A DNA stretch of 64,000 nucleotides, from positions 124,001 through 188,000 of the forward strand of contig JAAVTG010000051.1 in NCBI GenBank assembly GCA_011947345.1. Direction: 5' to 3'. Below, piece after piece: positions 9,713 through 22,800 of this stretch; positions within the stretch are counted from its first letter, which is position 1, and every line of letters starts with the position of its first letter. The stretch is from Phytophthora quininea. Lineage: Eukaryota; Oomycota; Peronosporomycetes; Peronosporales; Peronosporaceae. The position numbers and the translations under genes are program-made. The notes beneath the pieces are model-generated. The model worked only from the letters and a program-made list of their open reading frames with translations. It ran no database searches and was not told the origin of the DNA.

Positions 9713-10811
9713 GTCCCACCAGATAAAAGTACCCCCTGGTCGTTCACGCGGCAGTAGGAAATACTGCGGCTCTCAATAAACACTTGCTCGCTTGAAGAGC
9801 TGCTCTGAAAACGATTTTCTGATACTGCGTAGCGGATTTGGAAATCTGCCGCCGACATGTCAAACTGCTGCTCGGAGCTGTTCACCAGAGAGTAGTTTGG
9901 TCATATTACCCCGCTGGTCATGATGGCGCTGCGAGCCGCGTCGAACGCTTTGCATACGTCTCCAGTCTCCAGCGCAAACACCGCAAGCGACGTCATCCCG
10001 AAGCTCGATTCGCCAAGATTCAGCGGCACCCACGAGAAGTTTGGTGTCGTGCATGCACGCGTACGCCGAGTCTCGTTATGAAGGATCCGTGACGCTAGTT
10101 CCAATTTGGCGTCGGTGCATACCGCCTCTAAGGCGCTTATGCGGGACTGGGTATTCCTCGGTGGATGCATCGGTGTGTGTAGAAAATAACACATATTTAC
10201 ATCGCCACAGCTTGACTTAGGCAACGCAAGCGCAGCTTCAAGACCTCGCGCGAACTCGTTCCTAGAGTATAACTCTCGCCGGAGCTCCTTGTTTTCTTCC
10301 TCGACTTGTTTGCGAGTCCGGGTGAGAGGCAATTTCGATTGCGCGGAAAAACCACTGCGAGGGTTTGTACTCTTCAAAAGCTGCAGATTCCGAGTTAGAG
10401 CGCACTCTTCAGCTTTCAGTTCGACTAGTTCGACCTTTTCCGGATACGGAGTCGCCGAGCGGCATGAGCTTTCTTCACCCGCCTGCGTTCCCGAGCAACA
10501 TCAAGGGACGAGGCCTGTCTTCTATTACTTCTCGGTCCGACCATCGACGGCGATGATTCGTCCTCGGTGGGTGGAAGACTTGCGGCTTGGATGCTCAGCG
10601 ACGGAGACTCGAGTCGGTCTGAAGGGTTGACACGAGCAGTACTCGCGCGGTTGTCAGTCAGGAGCTGCTCAAGCCATTCATCGGGAGGTAGGGACAGCTC
10701 CGGAGCCGCGCCGCACGCTGCGAACAGATGAATGAGATGTAGCACACAGTCGCGAGTGACTCACCCAAGCAAAGGCACCATACCTCGATCGTAGCTCGCA
10801 CTTGAGTTCAT
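9713..10811 (-). pseudogene. bZIP-like transcription factor, split by two elements
   Basis: ATG at 10811 (MNSSASYDR), intron 10718-10783 (GTATGG...CGCAG), then an acidic N-terminus and a basic region AHAARRLRIRK that aligns with the GCN4-type NxxAARRxRxRK box. The position of the invariant Asn is Lys. A heptad leucine pattern (VELVELKAEECALTRNLQLL) follows after a break at TTTT 10436-10439. A second coil KQVEEENKELRREL comes next. An in-frame TGA lies at about 9903 and the gene stops dead at the pogo element. The LINE sits directly upstream, its target duplication covering the ATG. Known P. infestans bZIPs with changed Asn are reported; function here is presumably lost. Confidence 0.65.
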
Positions 10812-10822
10812 CGATGAAAACT
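10808..10822 (+). repeat. LINE target-site duplication, left copy
   Basis: TCATCGATGAAAACT, identical to 19604-19618. On the minus strand it contains the ATG of the bZIP-like gene. Confidence 0.9.
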
Positions 10823-11122
10823 GGACTCCGGAATTAGATCGACACAGCGCGAGTGATCGGAGTCGAGGGGACAGGGCTGGCTTAGAGTCAGCTTGAGACG
10901 AAATATCTTGAAGATTGTATGGAACTATGGCGTCCGCCAGCCATCGCAGTATGCTTGGGCATGAGGACGTCCCAATGGTAGGGATAGCTCTCCTCTGAGG
11001 GGAGCAACAGAAGAGAGCGGAACAAGAAGCGGGACGAAGCGAATGCGGGCCCACACGAATCAAGGCATATGTGAGACGGAGTATGATGACGAAGAGCTCA
11101 TTAGGACGATGTCCGAGGATGA

Positions 11123-12616
11123 ATGGAGTTATCTCGAAGACCAGTTCCAAAAACCACGTGTGTAGTGGTGTTCTCGATGACTGGATCGTCCGCGATGGTT
11201 GAAGAATGTAGGCTTACACTAACACACTTCCGCCAGGATATCCTCGAGGTCTGTCGTCGTGAAGGTGTTACATTCGTCGGCAACACCTTGACGGAACGTA
11301 CAAGCAAGAAGGCAGTGATAAGACAACAAGAGGACCATGGGCTTAAAGAGAAGTGGCTCACGGGGATACCATCCCAATTGGATCGAAAGTTGTGGAACTT
11401 AATGAAACCGGGCTATGTGGACATTAAAGGAATTCGGATTTGGATGCAGCCTATGTTTACTGGACGGAAGAACACCAATCTCACACTTAATGAGTTGGAA
11501 TATGTGAACGGCAACCGCATCTCATTTGTGCAGCTGAAGGACAAAATACGAGTCTGGGGAGGGACAGATGTGCTAATTGTATCACATCGCTCGTATGTCG
11601 ACGCATGAGAGAACCGCCACGATACCAGACGCAGCGCCTGTGATTGCCTGCAAGTTGCTGCCTACAGTACACCACAGATTGTGTACTCGTTTAGGCTATT
11701 CTTTCCAAGTGAATCCGAAGCCAACAGGGTGTATCAGGCTTTTCTAGAGTCGCAACGAGAAGTAGTATATCTTCATGGGGATCCGACAAGCACTATACTG
11801 TTGAAGCCCGTTCCTCAGACCGAATGGGATGCGGCTGGTGGAGTGATGTATCGCCCAGGTAATGACAACCTAACAGAAGCAGCATACAAAGTTGGAATTT
11901 TCGGAATACGGGCGGAAATGCACCCACGTCACATAGAGCAGGTATTTGCTGACAATAAACTTGGCAACGTTCGTGTGGAATTCAGAGGAAGTCAATCTCT
12001 GTATGGGATCGGGACTTGCTCATCCGAAGAGCAGTTGAGGACAGTATTGGAGAAATTCGGCCCTGAAGGAACCATGAAGTTTAAATACAAGAAAATCACC
12101 CTGTACCTTCGTCAGTGGCTGGATGCCCCACCTCAACGTAAATGCTTTGGGTGCGGCAAGCCCGGACATGTAAAACAACAATGTCCAAGGAATTTACCAA
12201 GCTATCCAGTTATTGAATCTCGTCGAAATGTCAACACAGAAGACAACCCAGCAAGACCAGCTACATCCGAGGCTTTGAGCCAGGATCACATGCGAAATTT
12301 GGAACAGTATATTGATAGCAAGTTAGAGCGCGTAGTTGCGGCTCGCACGGAACACCTCGAACGTCACTTAGAGCGACTTGAAGGGCAACAGCAACGGACG
12401 ATCGCCGTGCTTGACGACATTTCAAAGCGCTGGCAATTGACAATTACGTCGATGGGGGAAAAGTTCGATCAGCAACTGCAAACACTAGGCGAACGAATGC
12501 AAAATTTTGGGGAGGGGGACAAATGCACCAGTAGATTTGATCTCCCAGCAAAATTTTACTGGCAACCGAATGGGGAAATGGCTGATCCTCGTAGTATTGC
12601 TTGTCCACTTTGTTGA
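11123..12616 (+). CDS. LINE ORF1, gag-like zinc-knuckle protein
   Basis: One frame of about 497 codons, interrupted only by a TGA at about 11606-11608, after which the same frame continues. The C-terminal half carries a CCHC zinc knuckle CFGCGKPGHVKQQC (about 12143-12184) and then a coiled coil with LERHLERLEGQQQR. In LINEs ORF1 binds the element RNA and forms the particle. The stop is either a nonsense mutation or a recoding site. It overlaps the start of ORF2. Confidence 0.75.
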
Positions 12617-15600
12617 TGCCGCTGCGGCATGGCCACCAGTGGCTATAGCAGATGTTGATGCAGTTACGCAGCCGGACTGTGTCGCCACTGCAGCCAATGT
12701 GGTAATCGCTCACTCATTGGGAAACTCCATTGCTACAGAAGGAGTTGCTGAACGGACCGTCGATTTGGTTGGCAACAGAAGATACGAGACAGCACGACAC
12801 CAACGTGCCGGGAAACACCGTCGGAAGTGGTGCCCTGTTCGACTCCCAATGTTGAGTCATGGGGAACCGATTCGAAGCACGGTACTACGCAGGATTCTGG
12901 AACGGGAGCATTATTCAGGCGACTATATAGGAGATGCTGGTAACGCGTTCAGACAAGATGAAAACGCCGTTCGGATCAGCACGAGTAACATCAACAAAAA
13001 CTTGCGTCGTAAGATGGACGAGGAACTAGCTGGATGGATGATTGCCAACAACCAGGACATGCTTGTAGTTAGCGATCCGGGTGTTCGGGGCAACAGGGTG
13101 GAGCAAGTCTGGGTCGGTACGTTGGACAACACGACGAGAATCCCGGGTCTGCTGGTTACGGGTACAAAGTACATTGCTATAGCCCTTCAGCGAGAGCGAT
13201 GGGAAAACAGGATTCGCAAGAACAGTATTATCTACTCTCCTAGCCAACGCTCTATGTGTATGCAAATCCGCTTAGGCACCGCGCGGGTGATGTGGATTAT
13301 CGGGACGTATATTCACCACTCTCCAGATCGCCATGAAGAACTAACATTGATCGAGTGGAGCTGGATTCAGCAACGCATCGCAGAAGCACGACATGACCAG
13401 GGTATAGTAATTGTGGCCGGCGATTTCAACACGTACACGGATGAGGCACTTGATCGACAGGGTGACGGTGAGAGATCAACGGCGGCCCAAGCGATGAGCC
13501 AAAAATTTTCAGAATGGGTTAGCTCAAATGGTTTAATATCGTCTTTTCGTCTCCGCCACCCTTCAACCTGCAAATACACATACTCGCGGAGTAACATCAA
13601 GACAGCTCTGGATGATATCTATATCTCGGCAGAGCATGGATCAGCAGTGGTGTCCAGTGGAATATGGCTAAACAGCATCATGTCCAGCGACCACATTGGT
13701 ACACCATGTGCGATTCTACGATGGGAGAGAGGGGCTCGAATCGCAGCGACAGTCGAGAATATTACTCCAATTCGTGTCGTGAACACCAGAACCAAGACCG
13801 CAGAAGAAATGCAAATGTTCACAGCAGCTACAGCACAGCTTTTCGCCGAACGAAAACTCTCGCTTATCGATGATATCGATGACGTGGCTGATTCGGATGA
13901 GGCGATATTGGAGTGGCTTGAGAGAGCTATCGGGAACATGTACCAGTGCATGCAGGAAAGTGCGAAGAAATTATGGGGGAAAGCAATCAATCGAAGCGCC
14001 ATTTGGCGCGTGCTGTGAGCATAAAATTTAGCAATCGATGTACTGCTCAACTTCGCCAAACGCTTGAGTTGACAAAAGTGGCAGATGCAAGTGTAACCGA
14101 TCTTATCACGGCCATGAATGCGATCATGTGGCCGAAGTGGGTTATAAGACCAGAGCTTCTTGCCGAAGGCTGCGCCCACGAATCCGCTACGCACAAATTG
14201 AGAGAGGAATTTACACAAATTCCGGCGAGCCGAACCATAGCGGACCTGAAAAGGTGGATACACTGCATATACAAAAATGGCGAGCAGTGATACGCATCAG
14301 ACGCAATTGGAGAACCACACAGCTACGCTGCCGTATAAAAGACCAGCGACACAATTGGTTCTCTAATGGTGAGATGAGAAGATTTCTGAACAGCACATTG
14401 GGTAGCCAAAATCCCCCAGTCACAATCCGCAGCGCCATAGTCTCCGACTCACAGTCACCTAGGTACACGGAGGACCGCACCGAGGTGCAGAGAGAATTAA
14501 GAGCTCTTCTCGATAACTGGATCCCCGCAGATGAACGAACAGAAAAACCTAGATATTTAGAAACTCTCTCAGATGATGATGCCGAATCTCTTCCGGACTT
14601 CGCGCGAACCTGGATATTGCCGGACATTCGGCGAGGGGGACGCTTTACAGATTTCTGGAAACAGGATGGCAATATGTGGGAGCAATATCAATACACTCAA
14701 GAGATGCAAATCGATATTTACAAGCAACTAAAGCAGCACGTGGCTCCAGGGTTTGGTGGGATCTCGCAAGAAATGTGGATCGCTGCACCGCCGCTCATTC
14801 GGGAACGCGAGCGTCGGGTTATCGAGCTCATATTGCGGATTGGGAAAGCCCCTCCCATTTTGCGTCACAAACAAATGATCTTCTTGCCGAAAACGCAATA
14901 CGTAGACCCAACGTTGGATAATTCTAAAGGCTTGCCGCCATGGAGGCCAATTACAATACAGTCGGCATTGGCAAGCCGGCTGCTTCTGGTTGTTAAAAAG
15001 TTTGTGGAACCGGGGATTCCTATCAGTGTGATGCAACATGGATTCCAAAGAGACAGAACGGTCATGGATGCTGCCCTTCTGGTCACACTCTTAACTGAGC
15101 GTGCTAGACAATTGCGGGAAACGTTGATTCTAGTCTCCAAGGACTGCTTAAAGTGCTTCGACCGCATTCAGAAGTGGTGCATGGACCTCCTCTACCGAGG
15201 AATCGGTGTTCCAGAACTTCCTCGACAACTGATGATAGATCTGCTAGGTCCGGGGAGATCGACGTGCGAACAGCGTTTGGGTGGATCTCCACTGGAATCC
15301 GGGAGTTCGGTATTGGACAGGGATCAATACTATCTATCCATCACATAGCTTGCTACATGGACTGCCTGCAGCAACAGCTAGAAAAATGCCCGGATCCAGT
15401 TCGGATTGAGCACAGCCAACATGGCAACGGAATTGAGATCAGCAGTACATTGTTTGTCGATGATCAATTAGATGTTACCACGTCAGCAACGGGCATACAG
15501 GCACGGGCAGAAGTTACGAATATGTTCACCGGGAAGCATGGCACCGGCGGGGTTTTGGTGCTATAAAGTCATTTATGATGTATCTTGCGGACAAGACTGT

Positions 15601-18600
15601 CCACTTCGAATCGATCTCCTAAATGACGGTCAAGGAAGACCCAAACCTGTCCAAATTGTGGCGCCAGCAGAAGGATTTAAACACCTTGGAATCTATCAGG
15701 GTGGGTGTAACCAGTGGGAAGCTACGATTGCGCCAGTGTGGTCTCGATTGCTTGCTGAAGCGCAGCGGGTACAGAGCATGCAGCTATCACAAGCTCAACT
15801 ACGGTATATTGTGAATAGTGTTTGGATACCTCGATTGCGGTATCGGTTGGTATTAGGAGGGGCTATTACAGTGGCTGGGATCGTGGATACATTCATCAGG
15901 CAGATTGCTCGGAACGTGCTACGTCTTCCGTATTCTACCCCGCGTTTTTCTACTATGATCAACTCAACGGTCTGGGATTACTCAGCTGTGAGACTGATGC
16001 AAACAGCCATCGAGTACAGGAGGCGCTTCGGATACTGAATTCACCGTGGATCCCGGTTTATCATGTGCTAGTAGAAAGGCTGGAAGCGTACCAAATAAAT
16101 GCGGGGCTGCCGGACAATCCGCTATGCGCTCCTATCTGCCCGCCGGTGCAACTCACCAGCTGGGAAGCGCAGATAATTCGCTTCGCTGCGAAAATGGATC
16201 CTCCCCTTCAGTTTGCTTGCCAATGGATACCACCGCCCGGAGTACGGCCGCATCGGAGTAACGATCGAACGCTGCTAGCAATAACGCCGTCAACACTGCG
16301 GAGTGCACTCGTGGCAGTTAACTGGAACACTCCATTCAAACTTATCTATGTCGGGGACATTTGTACGACATACGGATCCCACCTGATAACAAAAGCTGAA
16401 CTACTACGAAAGGGTCGCTGGTCGGAGTCAAAACTCGGTCGAGTGAATATACTTTATGAGCACTGGAAGGCGAGGTTGGTACTCGATGGCACCGTTACGT
16501 TGCATGACCCGGTAGGGTGCGAGCCGATCTCACGAGGTGTGGCTTCGTATCACATGCGGATTGGAGTCGGTGAGTGGATTGTGGCAGTGAAACTCGAAGA
16601 AAATGGGGCGACCATGCGTGTACGAAGCTACGAGCTTGGCTACAGGGAAATAGGTGAAATTACTCGGCATCGACTCGGGATAGTAATTCCAATTCGATGG
16701 TGGTACGAACGGCCGCGAGGCAGTGATGTCTGGTACGAGCGGACACACAGGGCCGTGGTAGAAGAATTTGAAGCGGTGTGTGTGCCAGTTATACCTACTT
16801 ATTTGCCGCGGTCTCGAACTCGCCGTGACAGAATTATTTTGTGGACTACGACACAGATCGAAGGCGTTTCCGGCGTGAACAACATCAGCGTGCTCCAGGA
16901 AGCTTCAGCACGAAGTAGCCTAAGGTACTCAAGTACGCTGGCTACAGGAGAGCCAATTGAAGTTGCAACAGCGTGTACGGAATGTGGCAGGCACCGAGGT
17001 GAACGCTGGTGTCAGGTGTGCGGTAGATGGCACCATACAAACTGTATGCCAGGAAATTGTAGCATACCAATCGGAAGTGGTACACTGTTAGATGTTAAAC
17101 AGACCGCTAGCATGCAATATGCCTGGTGTGAAGGTGACAGGAACCTATCAGTTCAGGCAGGGGATGGAAGTGTTCTTGAGGCAAATTCAACCGGCACGAA
17201 AGGTAGTTGGGCATTCCAAATCCCGACGGGCTACACAGTCATGGGACAGCTTCGGATACACCGCCCGGACATCACGTCGACTAGATGTGAAGTTCATGCA
17301 CTACTTGCGGGGTTGCAACTTTATGGAGACGACGGTATCCAGATCTGCGACAACAAGAGCGCCATATCGATATTTGAGAGAGCACGCGCAATCTCTCAAG
17401 GACGAGAGCAGGATGTTAAATATCGAGATATACACCGCACGGAACTACGTTCACTGAGCAAGGCAATGAGGCCGGATGGGACAATGAAGGTGGTATGGGT
17501 TCAATCACATCGAGAAGGAGAATTTACGTCAGACACCCAACTTCGTAAGCGACGCCAAGCGCTCGCATGCGTTGACAGAGCGGCCTTGGAGTGCCATCAA
17601 CGGGAAATGATGGCATCGTACGCCTCGTGGATCGTGTTTGACAAGGTCATGATTGTTGATGAGGAGGGTGCGCTGGTGCTAGGAAGCACACTACGGTACT
17701 TAACAAAGCGAGTACATGGTGATCAGCGGCGTCGCTACATGCTTAAGCAAGCGCAAAGGGGGAAGCCCGCCATGTGTTGACGGAAGACGAAATAGAAATG
17801 ATCACAAAAGATAAGTGGACAGACAGTCTGCGCCATTTCTACTGGAGAGCGCGCGCCAATATCTTACACACCAACGCAGTCAAACACCGGTTTGATGAAC
17901 GGTGGCCCGAAGAATGTACAATATGTGTGGACGAAGCTATCGATACTCAAGATCATCGATTTGGCCTCGACGATACTGGTTGCAGAGATTTAGCCAAGCT
18001 GACGCAGAGATTGAATGCCACGTTTGGTAAGATAGATTCTAACAGCTGGTTGCCGGATCAACACATCTTGCTCCCCGGAATCGCACATTCAATTGGAGTG
18101 GATGCGGGCTTGGAGGCCCGCGAGGCGTGGACACCTGCAGCTCAGACACAACACTCTTGGAGGATAATGGTGCCGGTGGGATCACTGCTCTGGGCCAATG
18201 CTCAATGGCTGGACTGGTTGGGTGATGTGGCACAATTATGTTGTGACACGAGGTTTATCACCTTACTCGAGAATGAGATCGTTCCGATAGTGAGACGAAA
18301 ATGGCGGTGTATGATTCCTGTATACTTGGTTGAGGTGGTAAGACAACTGCATCCCGTTGTTGGGTTCTACGCTGCATTCCTTCCGCAATGGACACCAGGA
18401 TGGGCAGCAGCCACCTTTCACCACCGGTTTGCATATGATCAGTTCCCAGGGTTAGCACATCTCAACGCTCCAACGGAGGTTCACGTGTGGTGGTTGGATG
18501 ACGTCTATCAGCCACATTCGGAAGAGTGGTGGAGATGTTGGCAAAGATTATACGAATCGCGACTTATGTCGTCCAGTCCGGTGTTTTGGGTCGCTACGAG

Positions 18601-19396
18601 CTTTGGCTCAGAGGGCCACCGATGGATTGAACATATAGGCTGCCGGTGGATAATAAAAATCCCAGCGGGGGCGTTAAGAATGCGGACCGAGTCGTCAGTC
18701 GTCCAACGCCATCCCCATGATCGACGATACGTTGTTCAACACAATGCCGTTGCACTCTTAATCGGTGTGATCGCTCAGAGAAGTGAAGTCGAAAGGATCG
18801 CAAACCGATCTATACCGTACTGGAGGCACTCACTACAGTTATACTATACTGATGAGTGGCTAATGAATGAGTGGACTACGGTGGGTAGTGGTGATGACGT
18901 TGCAGATACTTGTCATCCCGTCCTTGACTGGTATAACCAAAACAGTGACAGCATGTTGCAGCCATCGTGGTGGGCGCAATTGCGCCAACAATTGGATCGT
19001 CTTGGGTTGGCAGTGTACGACGCCCCTAAAGGATGGACGCGCTACCCCACAATGACGCGTGGCAGTCTGGAATGGGCACACATAGTCTCATACACGGCAG
19101 GCCAAACGAAGAGTCTACACGCAACATACTTTTATAGCGTGTGGTTGGCCTTGCGGGAGCACTGGAAATTTACTTGCACGCGTGATGCTGCAGACGTCGA
19201 CTACCGGGATTGCAATGTACTGTTAGCCGATGTCAACCAAGGTATCCAGTCTCGTAGGCAAAATTGGACGCGTCGTTCTCAGACGAAGGTATCCCACCGA
19301 CTGCAGGAGCGACGACAGTGGATCCATGAACGTGGACGTCGGTGGCTAGCAGACCGACAACAGCACCTCGACCGCCCCAGTCAAGGCTCGGTATGA
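12570..19396 (+). CDS. LINE ORF2: endonuclease-RT-RNase H plus long C-terminal part
   Basis: Domains in order: APE-like endonuclease (VVAGDFNTY near 13420; SSDHIGTP near 13683), reverse transcriptase (palm aspartates in SKDCLKCFDRI near 15140 and FVDDQLDV near 15455), a Cys/His cluster CTECGRHRGERWCQVCGRWH, RNase H (AGDGSVLEA, CEVHALLAG, ICDNKSAI, VQSHREG, 17160-17530), then about 540 residues (17774-19396) rich in Trp that I cannot name. Frames shift at GGGGG 13975-13979, AAAAA 14273-14277, about 15250, 15550, 15620, 16030 and GGGGG 17758-17762; three of these are clean homopolymers. The copy may be near-intact or recently dead. Confidence 0.8.
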
Positions 19397-19603
19397 GGGT
19401 CCTGGGATTCCCATTGCATAACTTTCATAGTACGTGTAAGGCTAACTTGCTAGTAAGAGCCGGGAGGTTCTACGAGCAAGTTGGCTGTGTGTGGGCTACT
19501 ACCGCGGGTTGGTACACATGGTACGTTATCCGTAGGCGAGGTTGCAGCAGAGCGCAATATTGGGAGTAGTTAGCCCGTAAAAACCGCAACAAATCAAATC
19601 AAA

Positions 19604-19618
19604 TCATCGATGAAAACT
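19604..19618 (+). repeat. LINE target-site duplication, right copy
   Basis: Second copy of the 15-bp duplication, directly after the AAATC-type tail of the LINE. Confidence 0.9.
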
Positions 19619-19894
19619 CAGTTGTCGAGGTGCACCCTGCGTGGTATAGTTTCTCTAAGACACAGTACGATTACGTACCTGGTGTAGAATTCTACCGGTA
19701 GTTATCCGCAAAAGGAGTCGCGGACCGAGCGGCCTGTAGGGAGATACGAGCATGAAGCAGCGAGCTCGACTGCGTGTTGCGTTGGGCGTAAAATCAGCAG
19801 TGTAGGGCTTGCACCGGGTATGTACACAGCAGCGGGAGGGAATTGCGGCACTCATCAATCTGTGAGGGAGTGAGCAAGTGGAGTGACTAAACGC

Positions 19895-22800
19895 ATGACC
19901 AACAAGGAGCTGGAGCTGCGAGAGGCCTGCGAGCGAGGCGACTTGCTGTCGGTGCAGCGTCTGGTGGATACGGAGGACGTGTCGGTCGAGGCTGCGGACG
20001 AGGATACCAACTGGACGTCGTTAATGTTGGCAAGCTGCATGGGAAATGTGGAAGTTGTGCGGTTCCTACTGGAGAGAGGTGTAGAGGTGAAGCTGAAGGA
20101 CAGAAATGACTGGACGGCGTTGATGTTTGCTGCCAGTGTAGGTCATTTGGAGGTGGCTAAATTGCTCGTGGGCAAATGCAGCGCTTGCTTGAAGCAGACT
20201 GGTAGGAAGGGACGAAGGGAGTGGTGGACAGCGTTAGCGTTCGCAGCCAGGAATGGCCACGACCAGTTGGTCAAGTGGATCGTACAGGTTGATGCTAATA
20301 TGAACGCTGAGGATGGCTCGACGCCATTGATGCAGTTGTGCAAGTGTGGGAAGGTAGATGTGGGGCTTTTGAGGTGGCTAGTGATAGACCTCAATGCGGA
20401 CGTGAACGCTAGAGATGAAGACGAAATGACTCCGTTGATGTATTATTGCGAGAGCAAAAGCGTAAGTGTGGACGTTTTGAGATGTTTCATGTCGGAGCTT
20501 GGCGCCGAGGTAAACGCTCGAGACAGATTCGAAAAGACTCCGTTGTTGTATTACTGTGAGAATGAGCATACGACTGTGGATGTTGTCAGGTGTCTGGTAA
20601 AAGACCTTGGCGCAGATATGAACGAAAATATTCCATTGCTGCATTACTGCGAGAATGGCAATGTAATTGTGGACGTCGTGAGGTGTTTTGTGATGGAATT
20701 GGGCGCAGATGTGAACGTTCGAGACGAACTCTTCGGACGGACTGCGTTGATGAATTACTGTACGAATGAAAATACGAACGTGGACGTCGTGGGGAGCTTA
20801 GTGGCGGAGTTAGGCGCAGATGTAAACGCTCGAAGTAGCTCCTCTGGAGCCACCGCACTGTCACTGGCGGCTCAACGAGGAAAAGTTGATATAGTTAGGA
20901 TTCTACTTACTTTGCAGGCAGACCCCAATACGACCGACGATGACGGTTTCAGTGCTCGCGATCTCGCGTCTCGAAATGGTCACAAAGGCGTAGAAGAAGT
21001 GCTAACCTCGCACGTTATCCAAGACCACTTGTGGTCATCACGCCCAACCTCAGAAAAAGAAAGTGGAGAATTCGAGCGACGGAAATTGAATTCAGAGACT
21101 TCGCGTCCTCAGATGTTGGTGGAGACTTCCTTGGTACGTGGTTCGACTCGAATGTGGTAATCAAGCTGTGGGCTTCTTCATCTGCAGTGGATGTTGGGTT
21201 TAAGGAGCAAGTAGACCGCTGGTTTTCATTGCGCCACCCTAATATTCAAAAGTTGTACGGAGCTGTCCACGACGGGTTGGATTTGTTTGTGTGCGAGCAC
21301 ATGGAATATGGGTCCTTAGACAGTTTTGTCCGTAGTAAGAAGCCAATGGACTGGGAAGCACTAAGTGTTACCAGTGTTTTCCGGTACATGTACGAAGCTG
21401 CGTTGGGTCTGCAGTACTTGCACGAGCGTGGGATCGCTCACGGAGATGTCCGACTGGGGAACATCTTAATTGGTGGTGACGGTATCGCCAAACTGGCAAA
21501 TGTGGCAACGACCAGCAGTGTTTCCCCTGATACTGTACGGGCAGAAAATATCGCATTCACGTCCGACACGCAAGCGTTTTGTGGGTGTTTGATTGAGATT
21601 GGTGTAGCTGTGCGGCGTTACAGTCGTCAATCACCATTCCTTGGCATGTTGAAAGCTCTGATCAAAGAAATCCGCCATACCAGAGTTGTGCATTTTGGCT
21701 TCATCGCTGGTCGGATAAAAACCATAATGGAGGCGATACAGGAAGAGGAACCGAAGGATGAACCATCCGCCTCAGCAGACGAGATTCTTGTAAAGCTGCA
21801 GGAAGTTCGAGACACTGTCGATGCGTTTGACATCGACCTCTACAGCGAATTATGTGATGAGCTTGAAACCACCTGCCGCAAGATCATTGATTCGAGTCCG
21901 TCAATTACTGTTCAAACCTGCGAGGATACAGTCAGTGTACTGGATAACATTCAGGCCGCTATTGAGAACCAACAGTCTCGGTCGGAGAACGTGATTCAGC
22001 GTCTATCCTCGAGTTGCGCGAGTGATGGCTCGTTGGATTTCTTCCGCCAGCAAATGCAACGCCTAATGAATGTACTTGGCGCGTCAGCAGAGGTATATCT
22101 CGACCTGGACAAGCACTTGTTGGAGATGAGCAACCATAAAGTCGATGTGTTCGTGTCCGAAGTGGACAAAACTCTGACAGTCCTCCACCCAAGTGATGCA
22201 GAAGACTTGGTGGCGTTGCTGCAACAAGAGTTAAAGAGCGACAATTACTCCCCGGGACAACGAGAGATCATCCAGAAAGCATACGACGAGGCTATGTCCA
22301 ACTCAGGAGAGGTATTGACGTCGTTACCTGAATGGTTCATCGGCCAGTATGAGCTAGAGAATGAAATTGTTTTCGCGCGAGGAGGCTTCGGCGAGGCGTC
22401 ACGAGCCAAGTGGCTCAACTCGAACGTTGTTGTGAAGAAGATGATCACGAGCGAGTCAGACGACAAGCGTCGAGCACAAAGAGAAATGTTTCAACACGAA
22501 ATTTCCTTGTGGTTTGAATTGAATCATCCGCACGTAGTAAAGCTGTTCGGAGGCTGCCACGTCGGAACGCCTTTCTTCGTTTGCGAAGATGCCACGAACG
22601 GGGACCTGAGCTCATATCTGAAGAAACACCCAGGTGAGGTGTGGGAGAAGTTATACGAGGCTGCGTTAGGACTCGAGTATCTTCATGCTCGGGGTATCCT
22701 CCACCGCGACCTAAAGTGCGATAATATCCTCGTCGGGAGTGACGGCCGAGCAAAGCTGACAGATTTCGGCTTGAGCGCATCAGCGAGCGCAGCAGACCAA

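Larger units (their letters stand above)
10823..19603 (+). mobile_element. Full-length LINE (non-LTR retrotransposon)
   Basis: An 8.78-kb element flanked by a perfect 15-bp target duplication, TCATCGATGAAAACT, at 10808-10822 and 19604-19618. It has a gag-like ORF1 with a CCHC knuckle, an ORF2 with APE-type endonuclease, reverse transcriptase and RNase H, and a simple-repeat 3' tail (CAAATCAAATCAAA). The long duplication and length suggest a complete copy. It is inserted in the 5' leader/start codon of the bZIP-like gene, in the opposite orientation. Confidence 0.92.

Noticed and set aside
11123..19396. LINE as a member of the U2-targeting Utopia group
   Set aside because: Utopia elements of oomycetes use a restriction-like endonuclease and insert in U2 genes. 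This one has an APE-type endonuclease and lies in a bZIP-like gene.
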